Assembly: GCA_050184585.1 (NCBI GenBank)
Contig: JBFXAF010000006.1
Location: 186,001-250,000 of the forward strand
DNA: 64,000 bases
Direction: 5' to 3'
Source: JBFXAF01 sp050184585
GTDB taxonomy: Bacteria > Pseudomonadota > Alphaproteobacteria > Rhizobiales > Rhizobiaceae
Positions 1 to 8,020 of this stretch are shown here, piece after piece. Position 1 is the first letter of the stretch. Every line of letters starts with the position of its first letter. The position numbers and the translations under genes are program-made. The notes under the pieces were generated by a model, which was not told the origin of the DNA, made no database searches, and worked only from the letters and a program-made list of their open reading frames with translations.

Positions 1-839
1 CAGTCCTGACCGGCGTTATAGTAGCCGAAGGCGCGCAGGCCGGAGACGACGGCGTCGATGTCGGCGTCGTCGAAGACGATGACCGGCGCCTTGCCGCCGA
101 GCTCGAGATGCGTGCGCTTGACCGACTTGGCCGCCGCCTGGAGCACCTTCTTGCCGGTGGCGACGTCGCCGGTGATAGAGATCATGTTGATCTTCGGATG
201 GTTGATCAGCGCGTTGCCGACGCTGTCGCCGCGGCCAAGAACGATGTTGACCACACCCTCGGGGAGGATATCGGACAGTATCCTGCCGAGCTTCAGCGCG
301 GTCAGCGGCGTCTGCTCCGACGGCTTGAAGACCACCGTGTTGCCACCGCCAATCGCCGGCGCGAGCTTCCAGGCCATCATCATCAGCGGGTAGTTCCACG
401 GCGCGATCGAGGCGACGAGTCCGATCGGGTCGCGGCGAATCATCGAGGTGAAGTTGGGGATGTACTCGCCAGCGATGGCGCCCGGCATGGTGCGCACAGC
501 GCCGGCGAAGAAGCGGTAGCAGTCGACGATCGCCGGAATCTCGTCATTGAGGACAGCGTTGATCGGCTTGCCGCAGTTCAGGGCCTCGAGCGCGGCGAAC
601 TCCTTCGCCTCAGCCTCGATCCGGTCGGCGATCCTGAGCAGATAGCCGGAGCGCTGCGCAGGCGTGGTGCGCGACCAGGTGACGAAGGCCTTTTCGGCTG
701 CGGCGATCGCCGCCTCGATCTGGCCCTGGCTCGCCTCCGGCAGGTCGAGAATCGTATCGCCCGTCTTCGGATTGAGGATGTGCTCCTCGGTCTCGGTACC
801 CTTCTCGAACTTCGAGCCGATGAGCATCTGGGTGTCCAT
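1..839 (-). CDS. patD: gamma-aminobutyraldehyde dehydrogenase, 3' part missing
   Basis: NAD-dependent oxidation of 4-aminobutyraldehyde (from putrescine) to GABA. The 279 visible residues follow E. coli PatD/YdcW almost colinearly: NPKTGD near 24, NCGKP, IPAIVDCYRFFAGA, APWNYPLMM, KPSEQTPL and the catalytic-Glu segment LELGGKAP. The window ends after NAGQD, one codon before the expected catalytic Cys; the last two bases (TG on the coding strand) fit a Cys codon. The ATG is preceded by GGGAG seven bases upstream. It is the distal gene of the minus-strand run 4930 to 1, the same order as E. coli ydcSTUV-patD, so it probably processes what that importer brings in. The C-terminal part lies outside the window. 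A betaine aldehyde dehydrogenase is the main alternative. Confidence 0.88.
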   Translation of the reverse strand, partial: MDTQMLIGSKFEKGTETEEHILNPKTGDTILDLPEASQGQIEAAIAAAEKAFVTWSRTTPAQRSGYLLRIADRIEAEAKEFAALEALNCGKPINAVLNDEIPAIVDCYRFFAGAVRTMPGAIAGEYIPNFTSMIRRDPIGLVASIAPWNYPLMMMAWKLAPAIGGGNTVVFKPSEQTPLTALKLGRILSDILPEGVVNIVLGRGDSVGNALINHPKINMISITGDVATGKKVLQAAAKSVKRTHLELGGKAPVIVFDDADIDAVVSGLRAFGYYNAGQD

Positions 840-860
840 GGGGCGTCTCCCTGAATGAAG

Positions 861-1676
861 CTATTTGCCCATGCCGGCGACCTGATCGCCGTCGCGGGTG
901 AGGTAGTAGGCGGCGAGAATCGGCAGCAGCGTGACCAGCACGACCACCATCGCCACCACGTTGGTGACCGGACGCTGGCGCGGGCGCACCAGCTCTTCCA
1001 GCATCCAGATCGGCAAGGTCTGCTGCTGGCCGGCGGTGAAGGTGGTGACGATGACCTCGTCGAAGGACAGCGCGAAGGCAAGCATGCCGCCGGCGAGCAG
1101 CGCGGTGCCTATGTTGGGCAGGATCACAAAGCGGAACGTCTGGAAGCCGTTGGCGCCGAGGTCCATCGAGGCTTCCACCATCGAGCCCGAGGTGCGCCGG
1201 AAGCGCGCCACGGCGTTGTTGTAGACGACGACCACGCAGAAGGTGGCGTGGCCGAGGACGATCGTCCAGGTGGAGAAGGGAATCTCCATCAGCGAGAAGG
1301 CCGAGCGCAGCGAGATGCCGGTGATGATGCCGGGCAGCGCGATCGGCAGGATGACGAGCAGCGAGATCGTCTCGCGGCCGAAGAACCGCGAGCCCGAGAC
1401 GGCGGCGGCGCAGAGCGTGCCGAGCACCAGCGCGATGGCGGTCGAGATCGAGGCAACCTGCACGGAGAGCTTCAGCGCCTCCCAGACGTCGGGCCGGTTC
1501 CAAGTGACCGCGAACCATCGGGTGGTGAAGCCGGGCGGCGGCCAAGCGTAGCTCTTGTCCTCGGTGGTGAAGGCATAGACGAAAATCAGGAGTATCGGCA
1601 GGTGCAGGAACAGCAGCCCGGCGCCGGCAGCGATCTTGATGCCCAGGGGGGCGCGTTGATCGCGGTCAGAGCGCAT
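861..1676 (-). CDS. ydcV: ABC importer inner-membrane permease, YdcV/PotI-like
   Basis: Second permease of a polyamine-type ABC importer (271 aa). About six hydrophobic segments are visible, the first near residues 14-36, and a cytoplasmic EAA loop (EASMDLGANGFQTFRFVILP) contacts the ATPase. Its start overlaps the end of the upstream permease by 11 bases, so the two are translationally coupled. The next gene downstream is patD after 21 bases. Family and order match E. coli YdcV/PotI. The substrate, putrescine or a related polyamine, is inferred from patD. General polyamine (PotC) assignment cannot be excluded. Confidence 0.87.
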   Translation of the reverse strand: MRSDRDQRAPLGIKIAAGAGLLFLHLPILLIFVYAFTTEDKSYAWPPPGFTTRWFAVTWNRPDVWEALKLSVQVASISTAIALVLGTLCAAAVSGSRFFGRETISLLVILPIALPGIITGISLRSAFSLMEIPFSTWTIVLGHATFCVVVVYNNAVARFRRTSGSMVEASMDLGANGFQTFRFVILPNIGTALLAGGMLAFALSFDEVIVTTFTAGQQQTLPIWMLEELVRPRQRPVTNVVAMVVVLVTLLPILAAYYLTRDGDQVAGMGK

Positions 1677-2631
1677 CGAAGGCCCCCATGCGCTTGGCGA
1701 CCAGCAGATAGATCATCATCACGACGATCGGGACGACCGTGAAGGCCGCTGCGAGCGGGATGTTGCCCGCCGTACCCTGATGCGCATAGACGGCCTGGCC
1801 GATGAACAGCCGCGACGTGCCGATGATCTGCGGGATGATGTAGTCGCCCATGGTCAGCGAAAAGGTGAAGATCGAGCCGGCGACGATGCCGGGCAGCGCC
1901 AGCGGGAAGATCACGTCGCGAAACGTCTGGCCGGGCGATGCGCCGAGGTCGGAGGATGCCTCCACCAGATTGCCCGGCACGCGCTCGAGCGCCGCCTGTA
2001 TCGGCAGGATCATGAACGGCAACCAGACATAGACGAAGACGATCAGCGTGCCTGTCCATGAGACGGACAGCGAGTTGCCGCCGACGATCGGCAGGGACAG
2101 CCACGCGTCGAGCAGCCAGGTCAGGTGGACCTTGTCGAGGAACCAGCCGAGAATGCCTTCCTTCGCGAGGATGAGTTTCCACGCGTAGATCTTGACCAGA
2201 TAGCTCGACCACAGCGGCAGCATGACGCCGAGATAGAACAGCGCCTTCCATGTGCCGCGCGCATAGCGCGCGGCGTAATAGGCGATCGGAAAGGCGACGA
2301 AGGCCGAGACGATCGTCACCATGGCCGCCATGCCGATCGTCCGCAGGATGATGTCGAGGTTCGACGGCAGCAGGAGTTCGCCATAGGTCTTCAGCGTGAA
2401 CTCGCGGTTGATCAGCCCGGAGAACTCGTCGATCGAAAAGAAGCTCTGGAGGAGCAGGGCAAGAAGCGCGCCGAGATAGACGATGCCGAGCCACAGGACC
2501 GGCGGCAGGAGCATCAGGACGAGCAGGAATTTCGGCCGGCGCCAGAACAGGTCCGACAGCGCACCGAGAATGCCGCCGCGGGCCGGCAGGATGGCCGGTG
2601 CGGCGGCGGAGGGAAGGGTTGCGGCGGTCAT
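1666..2631 (-). CDS. ydcU: ABC importer inner-membrane permease, YdcU/PotH-like
   Basis: First permease of the polyamine-type importer (321 aa). A cytoplasmic N-terminal tail of about 30 residues precedes a membrane segment near 33-60, then further helices. The EAA loop EASSDLGASPGQTFRDVIFP lies in the C-terminal half. The ATG overlaps the stop of the ATPase gene by four bases (ATGA arrangement), and its own 3' end overlaps the next permease by 11 bases. That tight coupling fits equimolar assembly of the two permeases with the ATPase. Function follows from family and operon order. Confidence 0.87.
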   Translation of the reverse strand: MTAATLPSAAAPAILPARGGILGALSDLFWRRPKFLLVLMLLPPVLWLGIVYLGALLALLLQSFFSIDEFSGLINREFTLKTYGELLLPSNLDIILRTIGMAAMVTIVSAFVAFPIAYYAARYARGTWKALFYLGVMLPLWSSYLVKIYAWKLILAKEGILGWFLDKVHLTWLLDAWLSLPIVGGNSLSVSWTGTLIVFVYVWLPFMILPIQAALERVPGNLVEASSDLGASPGQTFRDVIFPLALPGIVAGSIFTFSLTMGDYIIPQIIGTSRLFIGQAVYAHQGTAGNIPLAAAFTVVPIVVMMIYLLVAKRMGAFDAL

Positions 2632-3626
2632 GCCCCCTCGTCCATCAGGTGCAGGTGCTCGCGGTTGAAGGTGAGGCGGACCTCCTCGCCCTCGGCCGGA
2701 ATGGGTGAACCAGCCGGCACGGTGACATTGATGCGCAGGCCCTCGGTATCGACCGCAACACGGGTCGCCGCACCGTGGTAGTTTCGCGCGAAGACGCGGC
2801 CCGGCACGCCGTCGCCGGCAAGGTCGCGGGCAATGCGGATCGCCTCCGGCCGCAGCGAACCCCAGCGGCGCTGGCCGGCCCAGCGCTGCACGAAGTCCGG
2901 CGGCAGAACGTTCGACGATCCGACGAAGTCCGCGACGAAGCGGGAGGCGGGCTTCTGGTAGATGTCTTCAGGCGCGCCGACCTGCATGATGCGGCCGTCG
3001 TTGAAGACGGCGACGCGGTCGGCCATCGACAGCGCCTCGCCCTGATCATGCGTGACGAAAACGAAGGTGATGCCGAGCGATTTCTGCAGCGAGCGAAGCT
3101 CGTCCTGCATGTCCTCGCGCAGCTTGAGGTCGAGCGCGCCGAGCGGCTCGTCGAGCAGCAGAACCTTCGGCTTGTTGACGAGCGCGCGGGCCAATGCCAC
3201 GCGCTGGCGCTGGCCGCCTGAAAGCTGGCCCGGCTTGCGACCGCCATAACCCGGCAGCCGCACGAGTGAGAGGGCATCCTCGGCGGCCCTGCCACGCTCG
3301 GACTTTCCCACACCCTTGACCATCAGCCCGTAGGCGACGTTGTCGACGACGTTCAAATGCGGGAAGAGAGCGTAATCCTGAAAGACCGTGTTGACGTTGC
3401 GCCTATAGGGCGGCACGCCGTCCGCGCTCTCGCCGAAGATCTCGATGTGCCCCGCCGTCGGCTGTTCGAAGCCGGCGATGAGGCGAAGGCAGGTGGTCTT
3501 GCCGGAGCCCGACGGTCCGAGCATGGCGAAGAACTCGCCGGGCATGACATCCAGGTCGACCGCGTCGACGGCGCGAACGCTGCCGAAATGGCGCGAGACC
3601 TTCTGGAAGGAGACGGCTGGTGTCAT
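2628..3626 (-). CDS. ydcT: ABC importer ATPase, YdcT/PotA-like
   Basis: ATP-hydrolysing subunit of the polyamine-type importer (332 aa), on the cytoplasmic face. Walker A GPSGSGKTT is at about 37-45, followed by a Q-loop (VFQDYALFPHL), signature LSGGQRQR, Walker B LLLDEPLGALD and the switch-loop His in VFVTHDQ. The C-terminal 90 residues form a TOBE-type regulatory domain as in PotA/MalK subfamily proteins. It sits between the binding-protein gene, 146 bases upstream, and the two coupled permease genes. All catalytic motifs are intact. Substrate is inferred from context only. Confidence 0.9.
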   Translation of the reverse strand: MTPAVSFQKVSRHFGSVRAVDAVDLDVMPGEFFAMLGPSGSGKTTCLRLIAGFEQPTAGHIEIFGESADGVPPYRRNVNTVFQDYALFPHLNVVDNVAYGLMVKGVGKSERGRAAEDALSLVRLPGYGGRKPGQLSGGQRQRVALARALVNKPKVLLLDEPLGALDLKLREDMQDELRSLQKSLGITFVFVTHDQGEALSMADRVAVFNDGRIMQVGAPEDIYQKPASRFVADFVGSSNVLPPDFVQRWAGQRRWGSLRPEAIRIARDLAGDGVPGRVFARNYHGAATRVAVDTEGLRINVTVPAGSPIPAEGEEVRLTFNREHLHLMDEGA

Positions 3627-3690
3627 CAGTCGGTCTGCCGGTACCCGCTGCGGTTTCGTCTGTCAGCCATTCACCATGCGCCTCCGCGTT

Positions 3691-3758
3691 CCTGCCGCTA
3701 GCCGCGGCAGGCGCACCGACCGGGAACTGGCCGATCGAGGGGCGCCCTACGGCGCCCC
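3691..3758. other. paired stem-loops between ydcS and ydcT
   Basis: Two perfect hairpins lie in the 146-base gap between the binding-protein gene and the ATPase gene: CCTGCCGC (3691-3698)/GCGGCAGG (3704-3711) and GGGGCGCC (3739-3746)/GGCGCCCC (3751-3758). Neither is followed by a T-run on the minus strand, so they look like RNA-stabilising or partial-attenuation structures rather than terminators. Such elements often keep binding-protein mRNA in excess over the membrane subunits. Confidence 0.55.
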
Positions 3759-3772
3759 CCCAGCGAATGCGA

Positions 3773-4930
3773 TCAGCGGCCGCCGATCACGCCGATGTAA
3801 TCGGACACCCAGCGATAGTAGGGCACGCAGGCGTCGTTCTGGGTGGCGCATTTCGTGGTCGGCGTGGTCCAGAATTTGACCTTCTCGAAATTGTCGAGGC
3901 CGTTGGCGGTGCAGCCTTCGGCCGTCTGCATGCCGCGGCCATCGGTGCACGCCGCGGGGACCGACGGATTGGCGCCGAACCACACGGACAGGTCGCTCTG
4001 CAGGTTCGACGAGAGCTGATGCTCGAACCACATGTAGGCGCAATTCGGGTTGGCCGAGTCCACATGCATCATGGTCGTGTCGGCCCAGCCGGTCACACCC
4101 TCGTCGGGAAAGACAGACGCGATCGGCTGCTTGTCGGCCTTGAGCAGGTTGACCTGGAACGGCCATGAACCCGAAGCAACGACACCTTCGTTCTTGAAGT
4201 CGTCGATCTGTATGAAGGCGTCATGCCAGTAGCGGCCGACCAGCGTGCGCTGCGTGCGCAGGAGGTCGAGCGCGGCCTTATACTGGTCCTCGTTGAGCTG
4301 GTACGGATCCTTGATGCCGAGGTCGGGCTTGTGCGTCATCAGATAGAGCGCGGCGTCGGCGACGTGGATCGGGCCGTCATAGGCCTGCACCCTGCCCTTG
4401 TTGGACTGGCCGTCGTCGAGGGTCATTTCCTCGAACACCACCTTCCAGGAGGTCGGCGCGGTCTTGATGGCGTTGGTGTTGTACATCAACACGTTCGGCC
4501 CCCACATATAGGGGACGCCGTAATGCACGCCGTCGACCGTGTGCCACGGCGCGTCCTTGAGGCGGTCGTCGACCGTCGACCAGCTCTTGACCAGATCGAC
4601 GTTGACCGGCTGCACGCGCTTGCCGGCGATGAGGCGCAGCGATGCGTCGCCCGAGGCGGTGACGAGGTCGAAGCCGCCCTCGTTCATCAGCGCCACCATC
4701 TCGTCGGACGTGGCGGCGGTCTTGACGTTGACCTTGCAGCCCGATGCGGCCTCGAACTTCGTCACCCAGTCAAAGTTCTTGTCGGTCTCGCCGCGCTCGA
4801 TATAGCCGGCCCAGGCGATGATGTTGAGTTGGCCTTCGCCGGCGCCGACCTCCTTGACCTGTGCGGCCGCCTGACCGGCGAAGCTCATGGCAAGGGCAAT
4901 CGCTGTGCAAGATCTAAGAACGGTCTTCAT
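3773..4930 (-). CDS. ydcS: periplasmic polyamine-type binding protein, YdcS-like
   Basis: Solute-binding protein that delivers substrate to the YdcUV permeases (385 aa). The ATG at 4930 is preferred over one 15 bases upstream because GGGAG stands nine bases before it and because it gives a clean Sec signal peptide, MKTVLRSCTAIALAMSFAGQ, ending in AAAQ. The mature protein has the group-1 extracellular-binding-protein pattern: LNIIAWAGYIERGETDKN at the N-terminus, FDLVTASGDASLR, YGVPYMWGPNVLMYN. Length matches E. coli YdcS (381 aa). It is the first gene of the importer operon and is separated from the ATPase gene by two strong hairpins. Confidence 0.87.
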   Translation of the reverse strand: MKTVLRSCTAIALAMSFAGQAAAQVKEVGAGEGQLNIIAWAGYIERGETDKNFDWVTKFEAASGCKVNVKTAATSDEMVALMNEGGFDLVTASGDASLRLIAGKRVQPVNVDLVKSWSTVDDRLKDAPWHTVDGVHYGVPYMWGPNVLMYNTNAIKTAPTSWKVVFEEMTLDDGQSNKGRVQAYDGPIHVADAALYLMTHKPDLGIKDPYQLNEDQYKAALDLLRTQRTLVGRYWHDAFIQIDDFKNEGVVASGSWPFQVNLLKADKQPIASVFPDEGVTGWADTTMMHVDSANPNCAYMWFEHQLSSNLQSDLSVWFGANPSVPAACTDGRGMQTAEGCTANGLDNFEKVKFWTTPTTKCATQNDACVPYYRWVSDYIGVIGGR

Positions 4931-4983
4931 CGTGACATCTCCCATTGGAGGGCGCCGCTCGCTTGGCGGCTTGGTCCCTGGAA

Positions 4984-5053
4984 GCGAACGTGCGGCGAAT
5001 CCGCAACGTTCGCAAATTCATTTGTCAGAACGTCGATATCGGTTTTTCCGATA
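4984..5053. promoter_or_regulatory. two dyad symmetries upstream of ydcS, candidate LysR operators
   Basis: The 125-base gap between the lysR stop and ydcS holds two inverted repeats. One has 8-base arms GCGAACGT (4984-4991) and ACGTTCGC (5006-5013) with an inner GCGG/CCGC pair. The other is TATCGG-TTTTT-CCGATA (5037-5053), perfect over six bases per arm and directly after the lysR stop. LysR regulators bind dyads upstream of their targets, so these are candidate sites for the adjacent regulator. No clear -35/-10 pair could be fixed. Confidence 0.45.
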
Positions 5054-5055
5054 GG

Positions 5056-5964
5056 TCAGCGATGGCGGGTCGGCCGCTGCGCCTGGGCGATGCCGATGAA
5101 GTCACGGGCAGGCTGGACGAGGCTCGAGCCGCGGCGCCAGACCATGCCGACCTGTACGGCCGGCAGCGAGCCTGAGACGTCGCGGCTCTCGATGCGGTCG
5201 CCTTCCAACGACCACGGCCGGTAGACCAGATCGGGCAGCAGCGCGATGCCCGCGCCGGTGGCGACGAGGCTGCGAACGGCTTCCACCGAGCGGGTGCGGA
5301 AGGCGACATGCGGGCGGGCGCCGAGCGCCATCAGAAGCTTGCCGGTGTTCTCCTCGATCTCGTCCACGGTGAGCATGATCAGCGGCTCGCGCGCCACGTC
5401 GGCGACGCCGATGATGTCGGCTCCGGCGAGATGATGGCCGAGCGGCAGCCACAGCCGATAGGGCGACACCTCAAGAATCTCCGCCTGGAGGGCCATGCGA
5501 TCGCGCAGGTTGGAGATGACCATGACGGCCACGTCCAGTTCGCCGCCGACAAGCAGATGCTCCAGATAGTCGCCATTGTCCTCGATGGCCGACACCTGGA
5601 CATCGGGAAAGGCGCGGCGGTAACGGGCGAGCAGATCGGAGAGCACGTAGCCGGCGACCAGCGACGTGACGCCAAGCATCAGGCGGCCGCCCTGTATGGC
5701 GTCGTCCCGGGCGAAGGTGAGCCGAGCATCGGCGACGTCGGCGAGAATCTTCGTCGCATGGCGCAGGAACTGGTGCCCCTTGTGGGTGATGGACAGGCCG
5801 CGCGGGTGACGCTCGAAGAGCTGCACGCCGAGATCGCCCTCAAGCTCCTTGATCGCCTCGGTGACGGAGGATTGCGAGATCGACAAGCTCTGCGCCGCCC
5901 GCGAGACCGTGCCCTGCTCGGCGACGGCGACGAAGAACTGAAGCTGGCGGATCGTGAAGGCCAT
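5056..5964 (-). CDS. LysR-family transcriptional regulator
   Basis: DNA-binding regulator of 302 aa. The N-terminal winged helix-turn-helix (MAFTIRQLQFFVAVAEQGTV, then SQSSVTEAIKELEGDLGVQLFERHPRGLSIT) covers about residues 1-60. The rest is the effector-binding domain with two Rossmann-like lobes. It lies immediately upstream of, and in the same direction as, the ydcSTUV-patD operon, with two dyads between, so it is probably the operon's activator. The inducer is unknown; a polyamine or its product is a reasonable guess. Confidence 0.88.
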   Translation of the reverse strand: MAFTIRQLQFFVAVAEQGTVSRAAQSLSISQSSVTEAIKELEGDLGVQLFERHPRGLSITHKGHQFLRHATKILADVADARLTFARDDAIQGGRLMLGVTSLVAGYVLSDLLARYRRAFPDVQVSAIEDNGDYLEHLLVGGELDVAVMVISNLRDRMALQAEILEVSPYRLWLPLGHHLAGADIIGVADVAREPLIMLTVDEIEENTGKLLMALGARPHVAFRTRSVEAVRSLVATGAGIALLPDLVYRPWSLEGDRIESRDVSGSLPAVQVGMVWRRGSSLVQPARDFIGIAQAQRPTRHR

Positions 5965-6006
5965 GGCGGCGACTATGCACGCCGGCGCGGGCTTGCAAAG
6001 CGACCC

Positions 6007-6041
6007 TTGACAGTCCGGGATATCGTAACTATAAAAGTTAC
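6007..6041 (+). promoter_or_regulatory. sigma-70 promoter and overlapping operator for a leaderless rrf2 gene
   Basis: TTGACA (6007-6012), 17 bases, TATAAA (6030-6035): a near-consensus housekeeping promoter. The inverted repeat GTAACT (6025-6030) / AGTTAC (6036-6041), five bases apart, straddles the -10 box and ends at the base before the ATG. Transcription should start at or within a base or two of the ATG at 6042, so the mRNA would be leaderless. The operator position implies autorepression. Confidence 0.72.
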
Positions 6042-6494
6042 ATGAAACGAAATGGCAAGCTTTCCGCCGCGCTGCACGCGCTGGTCCATCTGGCGCAATC
6101 CAGGGACGGCGTGATGACCTCCGAGCAGGTCGCGCAATGCCTCGACACCAACCCGGTCGTGGTCAGGCGCATGGTCGCCGGGCTAAAGCTGGCGGGGATC
6201 GTCACGTCGGCGAAAGGCCCCGGCGGCGGCATCGCGCTCGCCCGACCGGTGGAGGCGATCAGCATCGCGGCTGTCAGCGCCGCGCTCGACGAGCCGCTGC
6301 TGAAGCTCGGCACGGAGGTCGAGACCCCGACCTGCCTCATCGAACGCAGCGTCGTCGCGCGGCTCGAGGGTTTCAGAGTGGAGGCGGAACGGCTGCTCTC
6401 CGAACGGCTCGAAGGCATGACGCTCGCCGACATCATCAACGATATCGGCGAGCGCTTCGCCGAACACCACAGGAATAAGAATCATGGTTCATGA
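6042..6494 (+). CDS. Rrf2-family transcriptional regulator
   Basis: Small winged-helix regulator (150 aa). The helix-turn-helix lies at about 20-60, with the Rrf2 wing KGPGGGIALARP at 58-69 and a long C-terminal dimerisation helix. IscR/NsrR-type members hold an Fe-S cluster with three clustered Cys. Here only Cys33 and Cys98 exist, and only Cys98 lies in the usual cluster region, so a thiol switch is more likely than a cluster. There is no room for a ribosome-binding site; the promoter ends at the ATG. It overlaps the following flavoprotein by 11 bases, and the two form a redox-responsive pair. Confidence 0.85.
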   Translation: MKRNGKLSAALHALVHLAQSRDGVMTSEQVAQCLDTNPVVVRRMVAGLKLAGIVTSAKGPGGGIALARPVEAISIAAVSAALDEPLLKLGTEVETPTCLIERSVVARLEGFRVEAERLLSERLEGMTLADIINDIGERFAEHHRNKNHGS

Positions 6495-7389
6495 CGTCAT
6501 CGTCGTCGGTGGCGCGTTCGCCGGACTGTCGGCCGCGCTGCAACTCGCCCGGGCACGGCGCTCCGTGCTGGTCATCGACGCGGGCCAGCCACGCAACCGC
6601 TTCGCGGCGCATTCGCACGGATTCCTCGGACAGGACGGGCGGACACCGGCGGATATCCTCGCAACGGCGCGGGAGCAGCTTCGCGCCTATCGCACCGCGA
6701 TGCTGACTTCAGGCGAGGCGACAAGCGCGCGTTGGAGCGCAAGGGGCTTCGAGGTGGCGACCGGCGACGGCCAAGTCATCCATGGTAGCCGCCTGATCCT
6801 GACGACAGGCGTCAAGGACACGCTGCCGCCGGTCGCGGGACTTGACGAGGAGTGGGGCAAGTCGGTCTTCGTGTGCCCCTATTGCGACGGCTACGAGGTC
6901 GGCGGCGGCGCAATCGGCGTGCTGGCGACCGGGCCGATGTCGTCGCACCAGGCGATGCTGCTGACGGAATGGGGAGACGTCACATTCTTTCTCAACGGCG
7001 CCGCCGAACTGGATGACGGGCAGAGGGCGGAACTCGCAGGGCGGGGCGTGACGATCGAGACGACGGCGGTAAACCGCTGGACGCGTGAGCGCGACGGAAC
7101 GGTCGGCTTCGACATGGCCGACGGCCGGCGCAGCAAGGTCAAGGCGCTGTTCACCGGCCCGCGCATCTCCATGGCGAGCCCCATCGCAGAACAGCTCGGC
7201 CTCGACTTCGAGCAAGGGCCGCTCGGCCCGTATGTTCGCGTCGACGACCGGCAGAGGTCGAGTGTCGCCAATGTCTTCGCGGCGGGCGACGCGGCGCGGC
7301 CGATGCACAGCGTCGCGCTCGCCGTGGCGGGCGGCGCGATGGCCGGCATCGCGGCGCACCAGTCGCTGGTGTTCGAGGCCGCTGCGTAG
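6484..7389 (+). CDS. thioredoxin-reductase-like NAD(P)/FAD oxidoreductase
   Basis: Flavoprotein of 301 aa with the class II pyridine nucleotide-disulfide oxidoreductase fold. The FAD Rossmann motif is VVGGAFAGLSAALQLARA at about 7-24, the redox-active pair is CPYC at 131-134, and a closing NVFAAGDAARP binds FAD near the C-terminus. CPYC differs from the CATC/CAVC of true TrxB, and the NADPH domain is short, so it is more likely a TrxB-related reductase of another partner than the housekeeping enzyme. It overlaps rrf2 and is presumably controlled by it. The electron acceptor is unknown. Confidence 0.82.
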   Translation: MVHDVIVVGGAFAGLSAALQLARARRSVLVIDAGQPRNRFAAHSHGFLGQDGRTPADILATAREQLRAYRTAMLTSGEATSARWSARGFEVATGDGQVIHGSRLILTTGVKDTLPPVAGLDEEWGKSVFVCPYCDGYEVGGGAIGVLATGPMSSHQAMLLTEWGDVTFFLNGAAELDDGQRAELAGRGVTIETTAVNRWTRERDGTVGFDMADGRRSKVKALFTGPRISMASPIAEQLGLDFEQGPLGPYVRVDDRQRSSVANVFAAGDAARPMHSVALAVAGGAMAGIAAHQSLVFEAAA

Positions 7390-7406
7390 AGCGGGATACC
7401 CGGGAG

Positions 7407-7844
7407 CTAGCCGATATCCGCGCCGGGCGCGGTCGCGACGCCGTACTGGCGGGCGCGGATATCGGCTTCAGGCTGATGGAACAGCCGCTCCACGCGGAGC
7501 CGCTCGTAGGCGCCGTCGCCGAGCGCTATCAGCGCCGCCTGCCCTTCGGCGCGACCGAGCAGAGCCAGGCCGCGCGGCGTGCGGATCGACAGCGCGAAGG
7601 ACGGGAAGTCCGGTCCCTGGCCCTGGACCAACAGACGGGATCGGCACGCGCCGCCGTCGACGCTGTATGCGATGCGGCTGTTGATCGTCACCACATCGGC
7701 CGGCACGTCGTCACGCAGCACGACCGCTGCGGATGCGAGCTTGCGCCTGAGCGGCGGCACGAGCGCGGGATCGATCTCGCCGCGATCCAGGATCGCCTGG
7801 AGTATGAAATAGTCTTTCGATGTCAGCAGGCAGCGCGTTTCCAT
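7407..7844 (-). CDS. GreA-C/Rnk-type protein, putative nucleoside-diphosphate-kinase regulator
   Basis: Protein of 145 aa. An N-terminal LLTSKDYFILQAILDR helix region (6-21) and RKLASAAVVLRDDVPADVVTINSR (about 35-58) match the Rnk/GreA C-terminal superfamily, followed by TPRGLALLGRAEGQ, the strand-turn usual at its end. Such proteins bind RNA polymerase or act as Ndk regulators. GAGGAAAC precedes the ATG at good spacing. It is convergent with the oxidoreductase and lies 176 bases downstream of a second Rnk-like gene on the same strand, giving a paralogous pair. The exact role is not deducible. Confidence 0.72.
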   Translation of the reverse strand: METRCLLTSKDYFILQAILDRGEIDPALVPPLRRKLASAAVVLRDDVPADVVTINSRIAYSVDGGACRSRLLVQGQGPDFPSFALSIRTPRGLALLGRAEGQAALIALGDGAYERLRVERLFHQPEADIRARQYGVATAPGADIG

Positions 7845-7909
7845 GGCTGTTTCCTCGCCGGCACGCGGACAGCGACCGGCTCAAGTCTGTCGATCGGATT
7901 AAGGTCGTT

Positions 7910-7935
7910 CCCTGGCGGCCTCCTCGCCGCCAGGG
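7910..7935. other. perfect 10-bp stem-loop between the two Rnk-like genes
   Basis: CCCTGGCGGC (7910-7919), loop CTCCTC, GCCGCCAGGG (7926-7935). It lies downstream of the 8021-8428 gene on the minus strand. No T-run follows, so intrinsic termination is doubtful; mRNA end protection is equally possible. Confidence 0.5.
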
Positions 7936-8020
7936 ACCATCAGCCTGCGACGAGCGATCCGGCGCGATCGAGGAAACGACGTTTGCGGGAGGCAGGAGCA
8001 AAGGGGCGCGACGGCATGAC

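Noticed and set aside
3739..3758. GC hairpin upstream of ydcT as an intrinsic terminator
   Set aside because: No T-run on either side in the direction of transcription; kept only as a stem-loop.
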